From: Sulfurimonas marina
GTDB taxonomy: Bacteria; Campylobacterota; Campylobacteria; Campylobacterales; Sulfurimonadaceae
Length of the DNA stretch: 64,000 bases
Direction of reading: 5' to 3'
Assembly: GCF_014905095.1 (NCBI RefSeq)
Contig: NZ_CP041165.1
Span: 2,197,035 to 2,261,034 of the forward strand
Positions 12,932-21,609 of this stretch are shown here, one piece after another. The first letter of the stretch is position 1; each line of letters starts with the position of its first letter. The notes beneath the pieces are model-generated. The model saw only the letters and a list, made by a program, of their open reading frames with translations, did not search any database and had not been told where the DNA came from. The position numbers were made by a program, and so were the translations under genes.

Positions 12932-13633
12932 ATGGGACTTTACGATCGTGACTATGCTAGAGAGCATAATACTTACGCTTATGGAAGTGCTCATCGTAGT
13001 GAAGCGCAGATAGTATCTTTTGTAAAAGAGACTTATAAACTATTTGCTGCATCTATGATGGCCGGTGCTGTTGGTGCATATGTTGGTATCCCATTAGCTG
13101 GTGCAATACATGCAATGTTTTGGCCTCTTTTCATTTTAGAAATTGGTCTATTAATTGGTTTACATTTTGTTAAACATAAACCAGGTATCAATTTAGTTGT
13201 AATGTTTGGCTTTGTTTTTATGACAGGTCTTATGTTAGCACCTTTACTTTCACACACTTTAGGACTTAACGGCGGTGCGACAATTATTGGTAATGCATTC
13301 GCTATGACTTCTGTTGTATTTGGAGCAATGAGCTTCTATGCTGTTAAAACTACAAAAGATTTTACAGGGTACGGGAAACCTTTAATGATTGCTCTTTTAG
13401 TGATCATCGGTTTTTCTATCTTAAATATCTTTTTAGGCAACCCAATGCTTCACGTAATGTTAAGTGGAGCTGTTGTTATACTGTTTAGTATCTTAGTTAT
13501 TTATGATACTCAAAACATTATGCAAGGTGCATATGAAACACCAATTGACGGTGCTATTGCACTTTATCTTGACTTCTTAAATATCTTTACTGCATTACTG
13601 CAGCTATTTGGTATCTTCGGAAGTGAAGACTAA
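12932..13633 (+). CDS. Bax inhibitor-1/YccA family membrane protein
   Basis: Proteins of this family are seven-helix inner-membrane proteins; some leak Ca2+ or protons, and YccA modulates the FtsH protease. The 233-residue product has a short charged N-terminus (MGLYDRDYAREHNTYAYGS) followed by about seven hydrophobic segments. The C-terminal helix has the conserved VIYDTQNIM, with the Asp characteristic of the family. I chose the ATG at 12932, preceded by AAGGA, over an upstream in-frame ATG whose extra 24 residues have no ribosome site. The next gene overlaps its end. Confidence 0.88.
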   Translation: MGLYDRDYAREHNTYAYGSAHRSEAQIVSFVKETYKLFAASMMAGAVGAYVGIPLAGAIHAMFWPLFILEIGLLIGLHFVKHKPGINLVVMFGFVFMTGLMLAPLLSHTLGLNGGATIIGNAFAMTSVVFGAMSFYAVKTTKDFTGYGKPLMIALLVIIGFSILNIFLGNPMLHVMLSGAVVILFSILVIYDTQNIMQGAYETPIDGAIALYLDFLNIFTALLQLFGIFGSED

Positions 13634-14036
13634 TACCAATTTATCGCCCGAACTTTTTCGGGTGATAGATGCCAACCTCAATCGTCTTAAAGAGGGTATC
13701 CGTGTTGTTGAGGATATACTTCGCTACAAAGAGAATAATAAAACACTTTCTTCAAAACTCAAATCGCTTCGTCATCAGGCTGTAACTGATAATACAAAAG
13801 AGTTACTTCAGTATCGTGACAGTATCAATGATGTACTACGTCCATCTACTACAAGTGAACAGACACGTGATAATTTAGAAGGGATTATTATTGCTAATCT
13901 AAAGCGTGCACAGGAATCATCAAGGGTGTTAGAGGAGTTATATAAGCTTGAAAGTATTAGTGAAAGTGAAAAGTTTAAACATATTCGCTATGAGTTATAC
14001 GATCTCGAAAAAGAGATCCTTCTAACTCAAGAGTAG
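13608..14036 (+). CDS. ThiD2-like stand-alone protein (thiamine pathway)
   Basis: The 142-residue product carries RVIDANLNRLKEGIRVVEDI, then SLRHQAV and a helical remainder including NLKRAQESSRVLEEL. This matches the N-terminal domain found fused to thiamine-phosphate synthase ThiE in cyanobacteria and others, known as ThiD2, which phosphorylates HMP-P. Here it stands alone with no ThiE part. The start is uncertain: TTG at 13608 overlaps the previous gene by 26 nt, and GTG at 13623 is an alternative. It converges on the bioC-like gene with a 10-nt overlap of the two 3' ends. The family call is moderately sure; the reaction is inferred. Confidence 0.65.
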   Translation: MVSSEVKTNTNLSPELFRVIDANLNRLKEGIRVVEDILRYKENNKTLSSKLKSLRHQAVTDNTKELLQYRDSINDVLRPSTTSEQTRDNLEGIIIANLKRAQESSRVLEELYKLESISESEKFKHIRYELYDLEKEILLTQE

Positions 14037-14710
14037 ATATAAGCCACCTCAAACTCTAAATAGTTTAATGGGTACTCATCCATCAGCTTTTTCGTTTCTT
14101 TAAACGAGAGGGCATTTCTAGAGCCGCTGACACCACTCTTTTTTATATATCGAAACATCTCCCTTGTATTTTCGAATTCAAGACGATAATTTACAACTTC
14201 AAAATTCACATCAAAATATTTTTTCTGTATTGTGTATATTTCATCTTTTGAAAGCAGCAATGGTTCTAATGATGCTGTTTTATGAAGTGTTTCAAAAGTT
14301 CCGGATGTAAAGATAGCTAAAGAGATCTGCGTATCCAAACTTTTAATATTACTAAAGACCTTCTCTAGATCTTGTGCCCATTGCAATGCTGAAGAGGATA
14401 GTACATAGTCAAAATTGTATTGTTTTAGTGTTTTATAGAGTCCATCATCATTAAAATCACCATATATACACTCTATTATTTTGGATTTCGGATGCAATTC
14501 CAGCATCCCTTTTGCAAAATCAACACCTACAAAACGATTATATTCCCAATCTATCTTCTCTACGAGGGCACCGTGACCACATCCCAGATCTAAAATATTT
14601 TTCGGCTTGTTATTCACATGGGAAAGCAGTTTTACAGCCACTTTTTCTTGAATAACATTATAGCTCCCATAATGGGCAGCATATTTTGAAAATTCTGAAT
14701 CTATTCTCAT
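14027..14710 (-). CDS. BioC-like SAM-dependent methyltransferase
   Basis: BioC methylates malonyl-ACP to start pimelate synthesis for biotin. The 227-residue product opens with FSKYAAHYGSYNVIQEKVA, a pattern typical of BioC, followed by the SAM-binding motif ILDLGCGHG near residues 39-47 and VGVDFAKGML. ALQWAQDLEKVF is also BioC-like. The gene's start overlaps the znuB stop by 4 nt (ATGA), so it is the last gene of the znuABC unit. No other biotin gene is in the window, so a different small-molecule methyltransferase is possible. Confidence 0.7.
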   Translation of the reverse strand: MRIDSEFSKYAAHYGSYNVIQEKVAVKLLSHVNNKPKNILDLGCGHGALVEKIDWEYNRFVGVDFAKGMLELHPKSKIIECIYGDFNDDGLYKTLKQYNFDYVLSSSALQWAQDLEKVFSNIKSLDTQISLAIFTSGTFETLHKTASLEPLLLSKDEIYTIQKKYFDVNFEVVNYRLEFENTREMFRYIKKSGVSGSRNALSFKETKKLMDEYPLNYLEFEVAYIYS

Positions 14711-15504
14711 TTTCTATTGAGCACCAATGAGATAACAAAGAGTAAAATAATACTCAGTACTATAGTAGCACCTGAAGGGAGTGAGAAGTGATAAGAGACT
14801 ACCATACCTAACACAACACTAAAGATCGCAAAAAACAGTGCAAGCAGAAGCGTCTGTTTAAATCCTACTCTGTATTGTAAAGCCGATACTGCAGGAATCA
14901 CCATCAAAGCACCGATCAGTAGACTTCCCACAACCCGAATAGATAGGGCAATAATAATAGCAACTACACTTACAAGTAAAAAGTTTAACAGTTTTACTTT
15001 TAGTCCGCTTGTTTTTGCTACCTCTTCATCATAAGCTATAAAATAAAGCTCTTTTGCAAACAGCAGTAAGAAACTCAGTGCTATTGCCCCAAAGATAAGG
15101 ATTGTATAAAGGTCTTCAGTCGTAACCGCTAAAATCGAACCAAAAAGATAGGAAAATAAAGAATTGTTAAATGAACCGCCGACAGAAACTATAATCACAG
15201 ACAACGCCAGAGCCCCTGAGAGTATAATTGAGAGTATTGCATCGGAATACAAAGAAAACGAACTTCTAAGATACTCTATAAGCCATGCAAACATTACAGC
15301 AACTACTACCGCTACCCACATTGGATTATATCCTGCTACCAAACCTACAGCAACACCGACTAAAGCAGAATGAGCCAAAGTCTCACTAATAAGTGAATAG
15401 CGTTTAAGGACTACAAATGTTCCACCTATAGAGGCTAAAATAGCTATAAATATCCCTGCTATAAAAGCACGCTGCATAAAATCATAATCAAACATCTCTA
15501 ACAT
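14707..15504 (-). CDS. znuB: Zinc ABC transporter permease (ZnuB-type)
   Basis: The membrane subunit of a metal importer of the ABC-3 family. The 265-residue product is hydrophobic with about eight or nine helices and has the family stretch YSLISETLAHSALVGVAVG, and RVVGSLLIGALMVIPAVSA, near its middle and end. It follows the ATP-binding gene by 9 nt and overlaps the methyltransferase gene by 4 nt. The neighbouring binding protein with a long His-rich loop supports zinc rather than manganese or iron. The assignment to the family is secure, the metal strongly suggested. Confidence 0.9.
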   Translation of the reverse strand: MLEMFDYDFMQRAFIAGIFIAILASIGGTFVVLKRYSLISETLAHSALVGVAVGLVAGYNPMWVAVVVAVMFAWLIEYLRSSFSLYSDAILSIILSGALALSVIIVSVGGSFNNSLFSYLFGSILAVTTEDLYTILIFGAIALSFLLLFAKELYFIAYDEEVAKTSGLKVKLLNFLLVSVVAIIIALSIRVVGSLLIGALMVIPAVSALQYRVGFKQTLLLALFFAIFSVVLGMVVSYHFSLPSGATIVLSIILLFVISLVLNRK

Positions 15505-15513
15505 ATTAATATC

Positions 15514-16284
15514 CTAATGCTCATGCTTATGCATATGAATCAGATGGGCATCGATCCCGTAAAGTTCACTCATCTCTTCACAAGAAAGCGCTTCTTTAGG
15601 GTTATTGCAGATTGTCGCTTTTTGGTTGATCGTAAAAAGTCTTGCAATATCATCTGCGATCACCCCGATGTCGTGTGTAATAAACAAAATAGTGATTCCA
15701 TCCTCTTTATTTAACTTACGTAAAAGCTCGTAAAATCTTTGTTGCGACTTTACATCTACACCTGTATTTGGTTCATCAAGAATTAAAATCTTTGGAGAAG
15801 AAGCCAAAGCACGTGCAATCATCACACGCTGACGCTGACCACCTGAAAGAGTACCCACCATCTTGTCTTTTAGATGTGTAATATCCATCTTATCCATTGC
15901 ATCTTCCACCGCTTGTATATCTTCTAAAGATGTTCTTGAAAAAAGTTTTCTCTTGGCAACTCTTCCCATCTTTACAATATCTTCAACCGTAGCAGGAAAA
16001 TTTTGATCAACCAGCGATGCACGTTGAGGCACATACCCGATCTTGTACCACTCTTTAAATTTTTTTTGCTCTTTTCCAAATATCTTGATAGTTCCGGATG
16101 TTGCTTTTTCTAGCCCAAGCAATGTACGGATAAGTGTCGTTTTTCCGCCACCGTTTGGTCCTATAATAGCAATATATTCCCCGCTAAAAATATGAAAACT
16201 GATATTACTGAGTATCTTTTGGTCCATAACCTCAAAACAGAGATTTTTTACATCAAAAATAGGAACTTTAAACTTTAACGGCAC
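15514..16284 (-). CDS. znuC: Zinc ABC transporter ATP-binding protein (ZnuC-type)
   Basis: The cytoplasmic ATPase that drives the importer. All ATPase motifs are present: Walker A GPNGGGKTTLIR, Q-loop VPQR, signature LSGGQRQR, Walker B ILILDEPNTGVD and the switch His in FITHDIG. Its 256 residues are normal. The C-terminal tail is His-rich (HLIHMHKHEH), which may help sense or bind zinc. It overlaps the end of znuA by 10 nt, and znuB follows 9 nt later. Confidence 0.92.
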   Translation of the reverse strand: MPLKFKVPIFDVKNLCFEVMDQKILSNISFHIFSGEYIAIIGPNGGGKTTLIRTLLGLEKATSGTIKIFGKEQKKFKEWYKIGYVPQRASLVDQNFPATVEDIVKMGRVAKRKLFSRTSLEDIQAVEDAMDKMDITHLKDKMVGTLSGGQRQRVMIARALASSPKILILDEPNTGVDVKSQQRFYELLRKLNKEDGITILFITHDIGVIADDIARLFTINQKATICNNPKEALSCEEMSELYGIDAHLIHMHKHEH

Positions 16285-17222
16285 TGCATAGCCTCAGCAA
16301 TTTTGTCTAAATTTATCTTCATAATATCAATATAGTCCAGTTTAAGAGTCATCTCTTCCCCCGTTATATTCCCAAGCGGTTGTAAACTATCGATCTTTAT
16401 ACCCGTATCATCAGCAATTGTTTGAATATTTTTATTGTTGGCAAAATTTTCAAAAAATATAATCTGTATATTTTTCTCTTTTATTTCCTGAAGTAAATGT
16501 TTTACATCCTCTGCACTCGGCTGTGCTTCTGTTGAAAGCCCTGTTAAAGATTCAACTTTAAAGCCGTATCTCTCAGCTAAATAAGAAAATGCATTATGAG
16601 TCACAATAATTGTATCTAGCTTACATTCAAGTAATTGTTGTTTATATAAACCGTCAAGTTGATCTAATTGCTGAATATACTGCTCTTTATTTTTTTCAAA
16701 AAAATGTTTGTTTTTTGGGTCTATCTTACTAAGCTGTTCAGTTACTACAAGAGAAAGTTGTTTCATATTCTCAATATCAAGCCAATAATGGGGATCGTAT
16801 GCTCCATGATGGTGGTGATGATGTTCATGCTCCTCATGATCTTCACCGTGTTCCTCATCCTCATCATCTTCTAAAGTTTTAAGAGTAACATACTTACTCA
16901 TATCAAGTTTATGTACCTCAGAGGCAAGATGCTGGGTCCATGGTTCCAAAACATCACCGCTATAAAGAAAAAGCTTACTTTTTTCAAGTTTGGCAACAAT
17001 CTTTGGAGTAGGCTCAAAACTATGCGGATCTACCCCAAAAGGTAAAATATTGATCAACTCTATTTTATCACCACCGATATTTTTTGTAAGGTCATAGATA
17101 GCAAAGTTACTTGTTGCCACAAGCGGTTTTGAAGAAAGCTTTTGTTCCTTTGAGCCTGTTGTTAGGATTAGAACAACTACTATGAGGGAAAGTAGCGCTA
17201 AAACTATCTTCAAATTTTTCAC
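16275..17222 (-). CDS. znuA: Zinc ABC transporter substrate-binding protein (ZnuA-type)
   Basis: This periplasmic or membrane-anchored protein captures Zn2+ for ZnuBC. The N-terminus is one hydrophobic segment (VLALLSLIVVVLILTT) without a lipobox Cys, so it is either cleaved or kept as an anchor. Metal ligands expected from the family are visible: His in VDPHSFEP, His in YDPHYWLD and His in VTHNAFSY. Between the first two is a loop of about 25 residues made of Glu, Asp and His, with a run of six His. Such loops are typical of ZnuA. A perfect dyad over the promoter suggests Zur-type control. Confidence 0.93.
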   Translation of the reverse strand: MKNLKIVLALLSLIVVVLILTTGSKEQKLSSKPLVATSNFAIYDLTKNIGGDKIELINILPFGVDPHSFEPTPKIVAKLEKSKLFLYSGDVLEPWTQHLASEVHKLDMSKYVTLKTLEDDEDEEHGEDHEEHEHHHHHHGAYDPHYWLDIENMKQLSLVVTEQLSKIDPKNKHFFEKNKEQYIQQLDQLDGLYKQQLLECKLDTIIVTHNAFSYLAERYGFKVESLTGLSTEAQPSAEDVKHLLQEIKEKNIQIIFFENFANNKNIQTIADDTGIKIDSLQPLGNITGEEMTLKLDYIDIMKINLDKIAEAMQCR

Positions 17223-17241
17223 TTTACATCCTTATATAAAT

Positions 17242-17256
17242 TATAATGCAATTATA
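17242..17256 (-). promoter_or_regulatory. Perfect dyad over the znuA promoter; Zur-type operator candidate
   Basis: TATAAT-TGC-ATTATA (minus strand), a perfect 6-bp dyad with a 3-nt centre, starting 20 nt upstream of the znuA start. Its first half is itself a consensus -10. A repressor bound here would block the promoter. Zur is the obvious candidate given the genes, but no Zur consensus for this genus is known to me. Confidence 0.5.
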
Positions 17257-17283
17257 CCCTCTTTTATTTTTCGTGTCAGATTT

Positions 17284-19206
17284 CTACGACATTTTTTGTA
17301 AATAGAGTACGCTTAGCGGCGCTAAATTAAGGCTGATCATATTTTTTCTTCCATGATAACTTTTTGGAGTCGTTTTTAAAACATCTTTATTCAAGCTTCC
17401 ACTCCCTCCAAAAGATTTATCCTCAGAGTTAAAGATCTCTTTATATTCTCCACGTTTTGGCATTCCCAGCATATATCCTATATGTGCTTTATCGGAAAAA
17501 TTACATACGATAATCAACGGTTTCTCTTTTATATTGCCCTTACGTATAAATGCAATAACGTTTGCCCTGTAATCGTTCTCATCGATCCATTCAAAACCGT
17601 TACTCTCTACATCGTTTTTATAAAGTGCGGGCTCTTTTTTATAAAGGGTATTGAGCGTATATATAAGTTTTTTCACCCCTGAATGATTTTCATTCTCTAA
17701 AAGATGCCAATCAAGACTTTGTGAGAAATTCCACTCTGCAAACTGGGCGAACTCTCCACCCATAAATAGAAGTTTTTTCCCGGGATGCGCATACATCAGA
17801 CTGTAAAGTGCTCGAAGATTTGCAAATTTTTTGTGATACTCTCCGGGCATCTTATTGATCAAAGAACCTTTCATATGCACAACTTCATCGTGACTCAGAG
17901 GCAAAACATAGTTTTCGTTATACATATAGACAAAACTGAAAGTGAGGTTTTTATGGTGATGTTGTCTGTTAATTGGATCATTTTTCATATATTTGAGAAT
18001 GTCGTGCATCCATCCCATATTCCATTTATATCCAAACCCAAGTCCCCCGTCACTCACAGCACCGCTTACCATCGGATAGTTTGTAGACTCCTCGGCAAAC
18101 ATCATAATATCTTTATGCTCTGCGTATGCACTGATATTGAGATGGCGTAAAAACTCTACGGCACCCTTGTTTATGTTACCGCCGTCCTCATTTGGCAGCC
18201 ACTCCCCATCCTCTCTTGCATAGTTAAGATAAAGCATAGAAGCGACAGCATCGACTCGTATGCCGTCAAGATGGTATTTATCAAGCCAAAACATTGCAGA
18301 ACTTACCAGAAATGCGCGTACTTCATTTCGATCGTAGTTGAAAATCGCACTTCCCCATTCCGGATGGTACCCTTTTCTTGGATCGTGATGTTCATACAAA
18401 CACGTACCGTCAAAAGTAATCAGCCCGTGCCCGTCAGTTACAAAGTGGGAAGGGACCCAGTCTAAAATTACTCCGATATCGTGATTGTGCATAATATTTA
18501 CAAACTCTTTAAACTGCTCAGGTGTACCGTATCTGGCAGTGGGTGCAAAATAACCAGTTACCTGATACCCCCATGAACCTTCAAAAGGGTATTCAGTAAT
18601 CGGCAGCAGTTCCACATGGGTAAAACCTAGTTCTTTAATATAGTGTGCAAGTTCATTCGCAGCTTCCGTATAATTTAAAAAACGGTTGTCCTCTTCAACT
18701 TTTCTTCTCCATGAACCCAGATGGATCTCATAGATACTTATGGGTGCTTTATGGGAGTTGTGTTTTTTACGTTTTTTCATCCATGCATCATCATCCCAAG
18801 AAAAAACATTAAGATTCCAAACTTTTGATGCGGATTTCGGAGCAACTTCGGCATAAAATGCAAAAGGATCTGCTTTTTCTTTACTTACCTGTTCATTATC
18901 TGAATCTACATAGTATTTGTAAAGTGTTTCAATACTAACATCACTAACAAACACTTCCCAGATCCCGGAACCGTCTTGGCGCATCTTTAACGGATGGGTT
19001 TGATTATTGAAATTATTAAAATCGGCTATTAAAGAAATTCCCTTTGCACTCGGTGCCCACACAGCAAAGTAAACACCCTCTTGACCGTTTCTTACATAAG
19101 GGTGTGCACCTAGATGCTCATAGAGTTTTGTATGTGTACCCTCTTTAAAAAGGTAGATATCAAACTCGCTAAAAAGAGTTACATCGTAAAAAGATTCATA
19201 GTTCAT
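17284..19206 (-). CDS. glgB: 1,4-alpha-glucan branching enzyme (GH13)
   Basis: It makes the alpha-1,6 branches of glycogen. An N-terminal carbohydrate-binding/E-set domain (FAVWAPSAKGISLIADFN) is followed by the catalytic barrel. The catalytic residues are in GIRVDAVASMLY (Asp nucleophile), MFAEESTNYP (Glu) and LPLSHDEVVHMKGS (Asp). EIHLGSWRR is diagnostic for branching enzymes. Its 640 residues fit the single-E-set short form. The start overlaps the glgA stop by 4 nt (ATGA), so translation is coupled. It is the last gene of the alpha-glucan cluster. Confidence 0.96.
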   Translation of the reverse strand: MNYESFYDVTLFSEFDIYLFKEGTHTKLYEHLGAHPYVRNGQEGVYFAVWAPSAKGISLIADFNNFNNQTHPLKMRQDGSGIWEVFVSDVSIETLYKYYVDSDNEQVSKEKADPFAFYAEVAPKSASKVWNLNVFSWDDDAWMKKRKKHNSHKAPISIYEIHLGSWRRKVEEDNRFLNYTEAANELAHYIKELGFTHVELLPITEYPFEGSWGYQVTGYFAPTARYGTPEQFKEFVNIMHNHDIGVILDWVPSHFVTDGHGLITFDGTCLYEHHDPRKGYHPEWGSAIFNYDRNEVRAFLVSSAMFWLDKYHLDGIRVDAVASMLYLNYAREDGEWLPNEDGGNINKGAVEFLRHLNISAYAEHKDIMMFAEESTNYPMVSGAVSDGGLGFGYKWNMGWMHDILKYMKNDPINRQHHHKNLTFSFVYMYNENYVLPLSHDEVVHMKGSLINKMPGEYHKKFANLRALYSLMYAHPGKKLLFMGGEFAQFAEWNFSQSLDWHLLENENHSGVKKLIYTLNTLYKKEPALYKNDVESNGFEWIDENDYRANVIAFIRKGNIKEKPLIIVCNFSDKAHIGYMLGMPKRGEYKEIFNSEDKSFGGSGSLNKDVLKTTPKSYHGRKNMISLNLAPLSVLYLQKMS

Positions 19207-20681
19207 TGCTTTGGTCTCTCATTATTTGCAGGGTCTAAAATGTAGCGATAGACCGCTTCGTAATCCTTTGCCGCATCATCCCAGCTAAAATGTTCGCTCA
19301 TAGCACGTCGTTGCATATCTAAAAAGGCCTCTTTGTCATTGTAATATATACTCATAGCCCATAAAACAGTATAGTATAGTGCTTCGGAAGTGGCATCGTA
19401 AAACTTAAAACCGTTACCGTGGCGATGATGTTCATCGAAATTCACTATAGTATCGTCAAGCCCTCCCGTTGCACGTACTATCGGCAAAGTACCGTAGCGC
19501 AAACTGTAGATCTGGTTCAGCCCGCAAGGCTCAAAGAGAGAAGGCATTAAAAACATATCACATCCCGCTTCTATTTGATGTGCAAGAGCTTCACTGTATC
19601 CGACATGCAAACCGAAATTACCTCTATGGTGTGCAACATCCGAGAAAAAACCTTCCGCCCACTTCTCACCGGTTCCAAGCATTACGATCTGCAGATCATT
19701 GTCCAAAATTCCGTTAATAGCACTTGAAATAAGTCCTATCCCTTTTTGTTCTGCAAAACGGCCGACAAAGCCTATAAGTGGAACATCATCACGCTGTTCT
19801 AAATTAAAGTGCTTTTGGATTGCACGTTTACACGCTCTTTTTCCCTTCATCTGATCGCGGTCGAAAGTTTGCGCTATATAAGTGTCTTTTGAAGGATTCC
19901 ATTCATCATAATCCACACCATTTAAAATCCCAAAAATTTTCTCTCTATGAGCCCAAAGATGTCCATCTAGTCCAAAACCAAACTCCGCTGTCTGGATCTC
20001 TCTGGCATAACGTTTTGAGACGGTAGTTACTGCATCGGCATGCATTATACCCCCTTTTAGCATATTGAGATGATTAAAACTTTCAAACTCATGTGCATTG
20101 AAATGCTCCCAGCCAATCTCTAAAAGATCCATCAGCCCTTTGTGAAAAACACCCTGATGCTGCATATTGTGAATCGTAAACACTGTTTTGGCATGGGCAA
20201 AATCATGTACAAAACGGGTTTTGGCTAAAATAGGCAACAGTGCAGTATGCCAATCGTTAGCGTGGATAATATCGGGAGTAAAATGAAGCATCTTACACAA
20301 CTGCAATGCCGCTTTTGAAAAGAAAACAAAACGCTCACCGTTATCTTTGTATGAGCGGTTATCCTCCTCGTAAAATCCGGCTCTACCGAAATAGTTTTCA
20401 TGATCGATAAAATAAACCTGCACACCACTTTGTGGCAAAGTAGTTGTGTAAACTGCAGCCCACAGCTCACCTATACTTCCCATCGGTACCCCAAGCGGTG
20501 TTTCTAATTTTGTAAGATTTTCTTTATCGATCTTGTAATATCTAGGCAGTACAAGGATGATCTCATGCCCAAGCTTCTCGATAGCTTTTGGAAGAGCCCC
20601 CGCTACATCTGCCAAACCGCCCGTTTTTGCAAAAGGAACCGCTTCTGAAGCGGCAAAAAGGATTTTTAGTTTTCGTTTCAT
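19203..20681 (-). CDS. glgA: Glycogen synthase, copy 1 (GT5)
   Basis: It extends alpha-1,4-glucan from a nucleotide sugar. The 492-residue product has the N-terminal donor loop KTGGLADVAGALPKA, the central HANDWHTALLP and TIHNMQHQG, and the C-terminal FEPCGLNQIYSLRYG with the catalytic Glu, followed by RATGGLDDTI. These match GlgA from end to end. An ATG with a GGAG ribosome site marks the start. glgB overlaps its end. A second, diverged copy lies 0.9 kb upstream in the same cluster. A short gap with a hairpin separates it from the ROK kinase gene. Confidence 0.95.
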   Translation of the reverse strand: MKRKLKILFAASEAVPFAKTGGLADVAGALPKAIEKLGHEIILVLPRYYKIDKENLTKLETPLGVPMGSIGELWAAVYTTTLPQSGVQVYFIDHENYFGRAGFYEEDNRSYKDNGERFVFFSKAALQLCKMLHFTPDIIHANDWHTALLPILAKTRFVHDFAHAKTVFTIHNMQHQGVFHKGLMDLLEIGWEHFNAHEFESFNHLNMLKGGIMHADAVTTVSKRYAREIQTAEFGFGLDGHLWAHREKIFGILNGVDYDEWNPSKDTYIAQTFDRDQMKGKRACKRAIQKHFNLEQRDDVPLIGFVGRFAEQKGIGLISSAINGILDNDLQIVMLGTGEKWAEGFFSDVAHHRGNFGLHVGYSEALAHQIEAGCDMFLMPSLFEPCGLNQIYSLRYGTLPIVRATGGLDDTIVNFDEHHRHGNGFKFYDATSEALYYTVLWAMSIYYNDKEAFLDMQRRAMSEHFSWDDAAKDYEAVYRYILDPANNERPKQ

Positions 20682-20703
20682 AGATTCTCCTACTAATAAA
20701 TCT

Positions 20704-20732
20704 CATATAATCCGAACAAAGTCCAGATTATA
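20704..20732. repeat. Hairpin in the gap between the ROK kinase gene and glgA copy 1
   Basis: ATATAATC and GATTATAT form an 8-bp perfect dyad around 13 nt. It lies 22 nt upstream of the glgA start on the transcribed strand. A second small hairpin, AAGGAGT and ACTCCTT (20764-20784), overlaps the ROK stop codon. The 88-nt gap is one of the longer ones in the cluster, so these could modulate read-through or mark an internal promoter. Confidence 0.45.
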
Positions 20733-20769
20733 TTCAGTCACTAAAGCTCTGCCTTATGGCAAGAAGGAG

Positions 20770-21609
20770 TCATTTTAACTCCTTTAAAAGCGATGCACCT
20801 TGCAGCACTGCGTTTTGTAGTTTTGTTTTAACAATACGAAGCCCTTGTGTACTTTGTAGCATACTAAACTCTCTATAGCGTGCTAAAACCGTTTCAAAAA
20901 TAGTTTCATCGTCTGCAACGATCCCTCCCCCTAAAACTAAAACTTCAGGATTAAAAAGAGTTATCACCACTCCAACTGCATCTAAAAGAGCCTCTTCAAA
21001 CTCTTTATAAAGCTCATTGTGCTCTGTAAGTGTAGAATCTCTAAGTTCTTGAAGTGTAAGGGCTTCATCAATTTGCAAATAACGTTTAAACTTTTTAAGC
21101 CCCGATCCCGAAGCAAAAAGCTCTATACAGTTGTCTTTACCGCAACCGCAGAAAAAGGGGGCTTTTTTATAAGGGATATGTCCAATCTCTCCAGCTAACG
21201 CGTTATACCCCTCTAATAAACTTCCGTTAGTAATAACCCCCAGTCCAAGACCGCTCCCTACATAGAGTGCACAGATCTCCTCTGTCTGGAAATATTTTGC
21301 TTCTGCCAAAACGGCACAGGAGAGATCGTTTTGTATCAAAAACTCCACATCGTATCTGCTTTGAAAATAGTTTTTAATATTTGGCTCTGTCACTTCTATA
21401 TTTGGAGCGCCAAGAATTATTCCATCTTTTACCTGTCCTGCATACCCTACGGCTATTGTTTTTACAACTTTATATCTTTGCAGCAGCTTTTCGATCCAAG
21501 ATATAAAACCAATACCGTTGCACTTTTCACTCCCTGTGTCTAGCTCTTGCTCCCCATTATAAAGAGCGTAACGGAAATATGTCCCTCCGGCATCTATACA
21601 CAGCTTCAA
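20770..21609 (-). CDS. ROK-family sugar kinase (glucokinase-like)
   Basis: ROK kinases phosphorylate free hexoses such as glucose with ATP. The 279-residue product begins with the phosphate-binding loop DAGGTYFRYALYNG, has the catalytic Asp in FLIQNDLSCAV, and carries the ROK zinc motif GEIGHI followed by FFCGCGKDNCIE. There is no N-terminal DNA-binding domain, so it is an enzyme and not a NagC-type repressor. Context suggests glucokinase feeding glucose released by the GH57 enzymes back to glucose-6-phosphate. Its start overlaps the stop of the second glgA by 4 nt. Substrate is inferred. Confidence 0.87.
   Translation of the reverse strand: MKLCIDAGGTYFRYALYNGEQELDTGSEKCNGIGFISWIEKLLQRYKVVKTIAVGYAGQVKDGIILGAPNIEVTEPNIKNYFQSRYDVEFLIQNDLSCAVLAEAKYFQTEEICALYVGSGLGLGVITNGSLLEGYNALAGEIGHIPYKKAPFFCGCGKDNCIELFASGSGLKKFKRYLQIDEALTLQELRDSTLTEHNELYKEFEEALLDAVGVVITLFNPEVLVLGGGIVADDETIFETVLARYREFSMLQSTQGLRIVKTKLQNAVLQGASLLKELK

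Noticed and set aside
15900..17000. Zinc importer as a manganese or iron importer
   Set aside because: The binding protein's long His/Asp/Glu loop with six consecutive His is typical of ZnuA rather than of Mn or Fe binding proteins.
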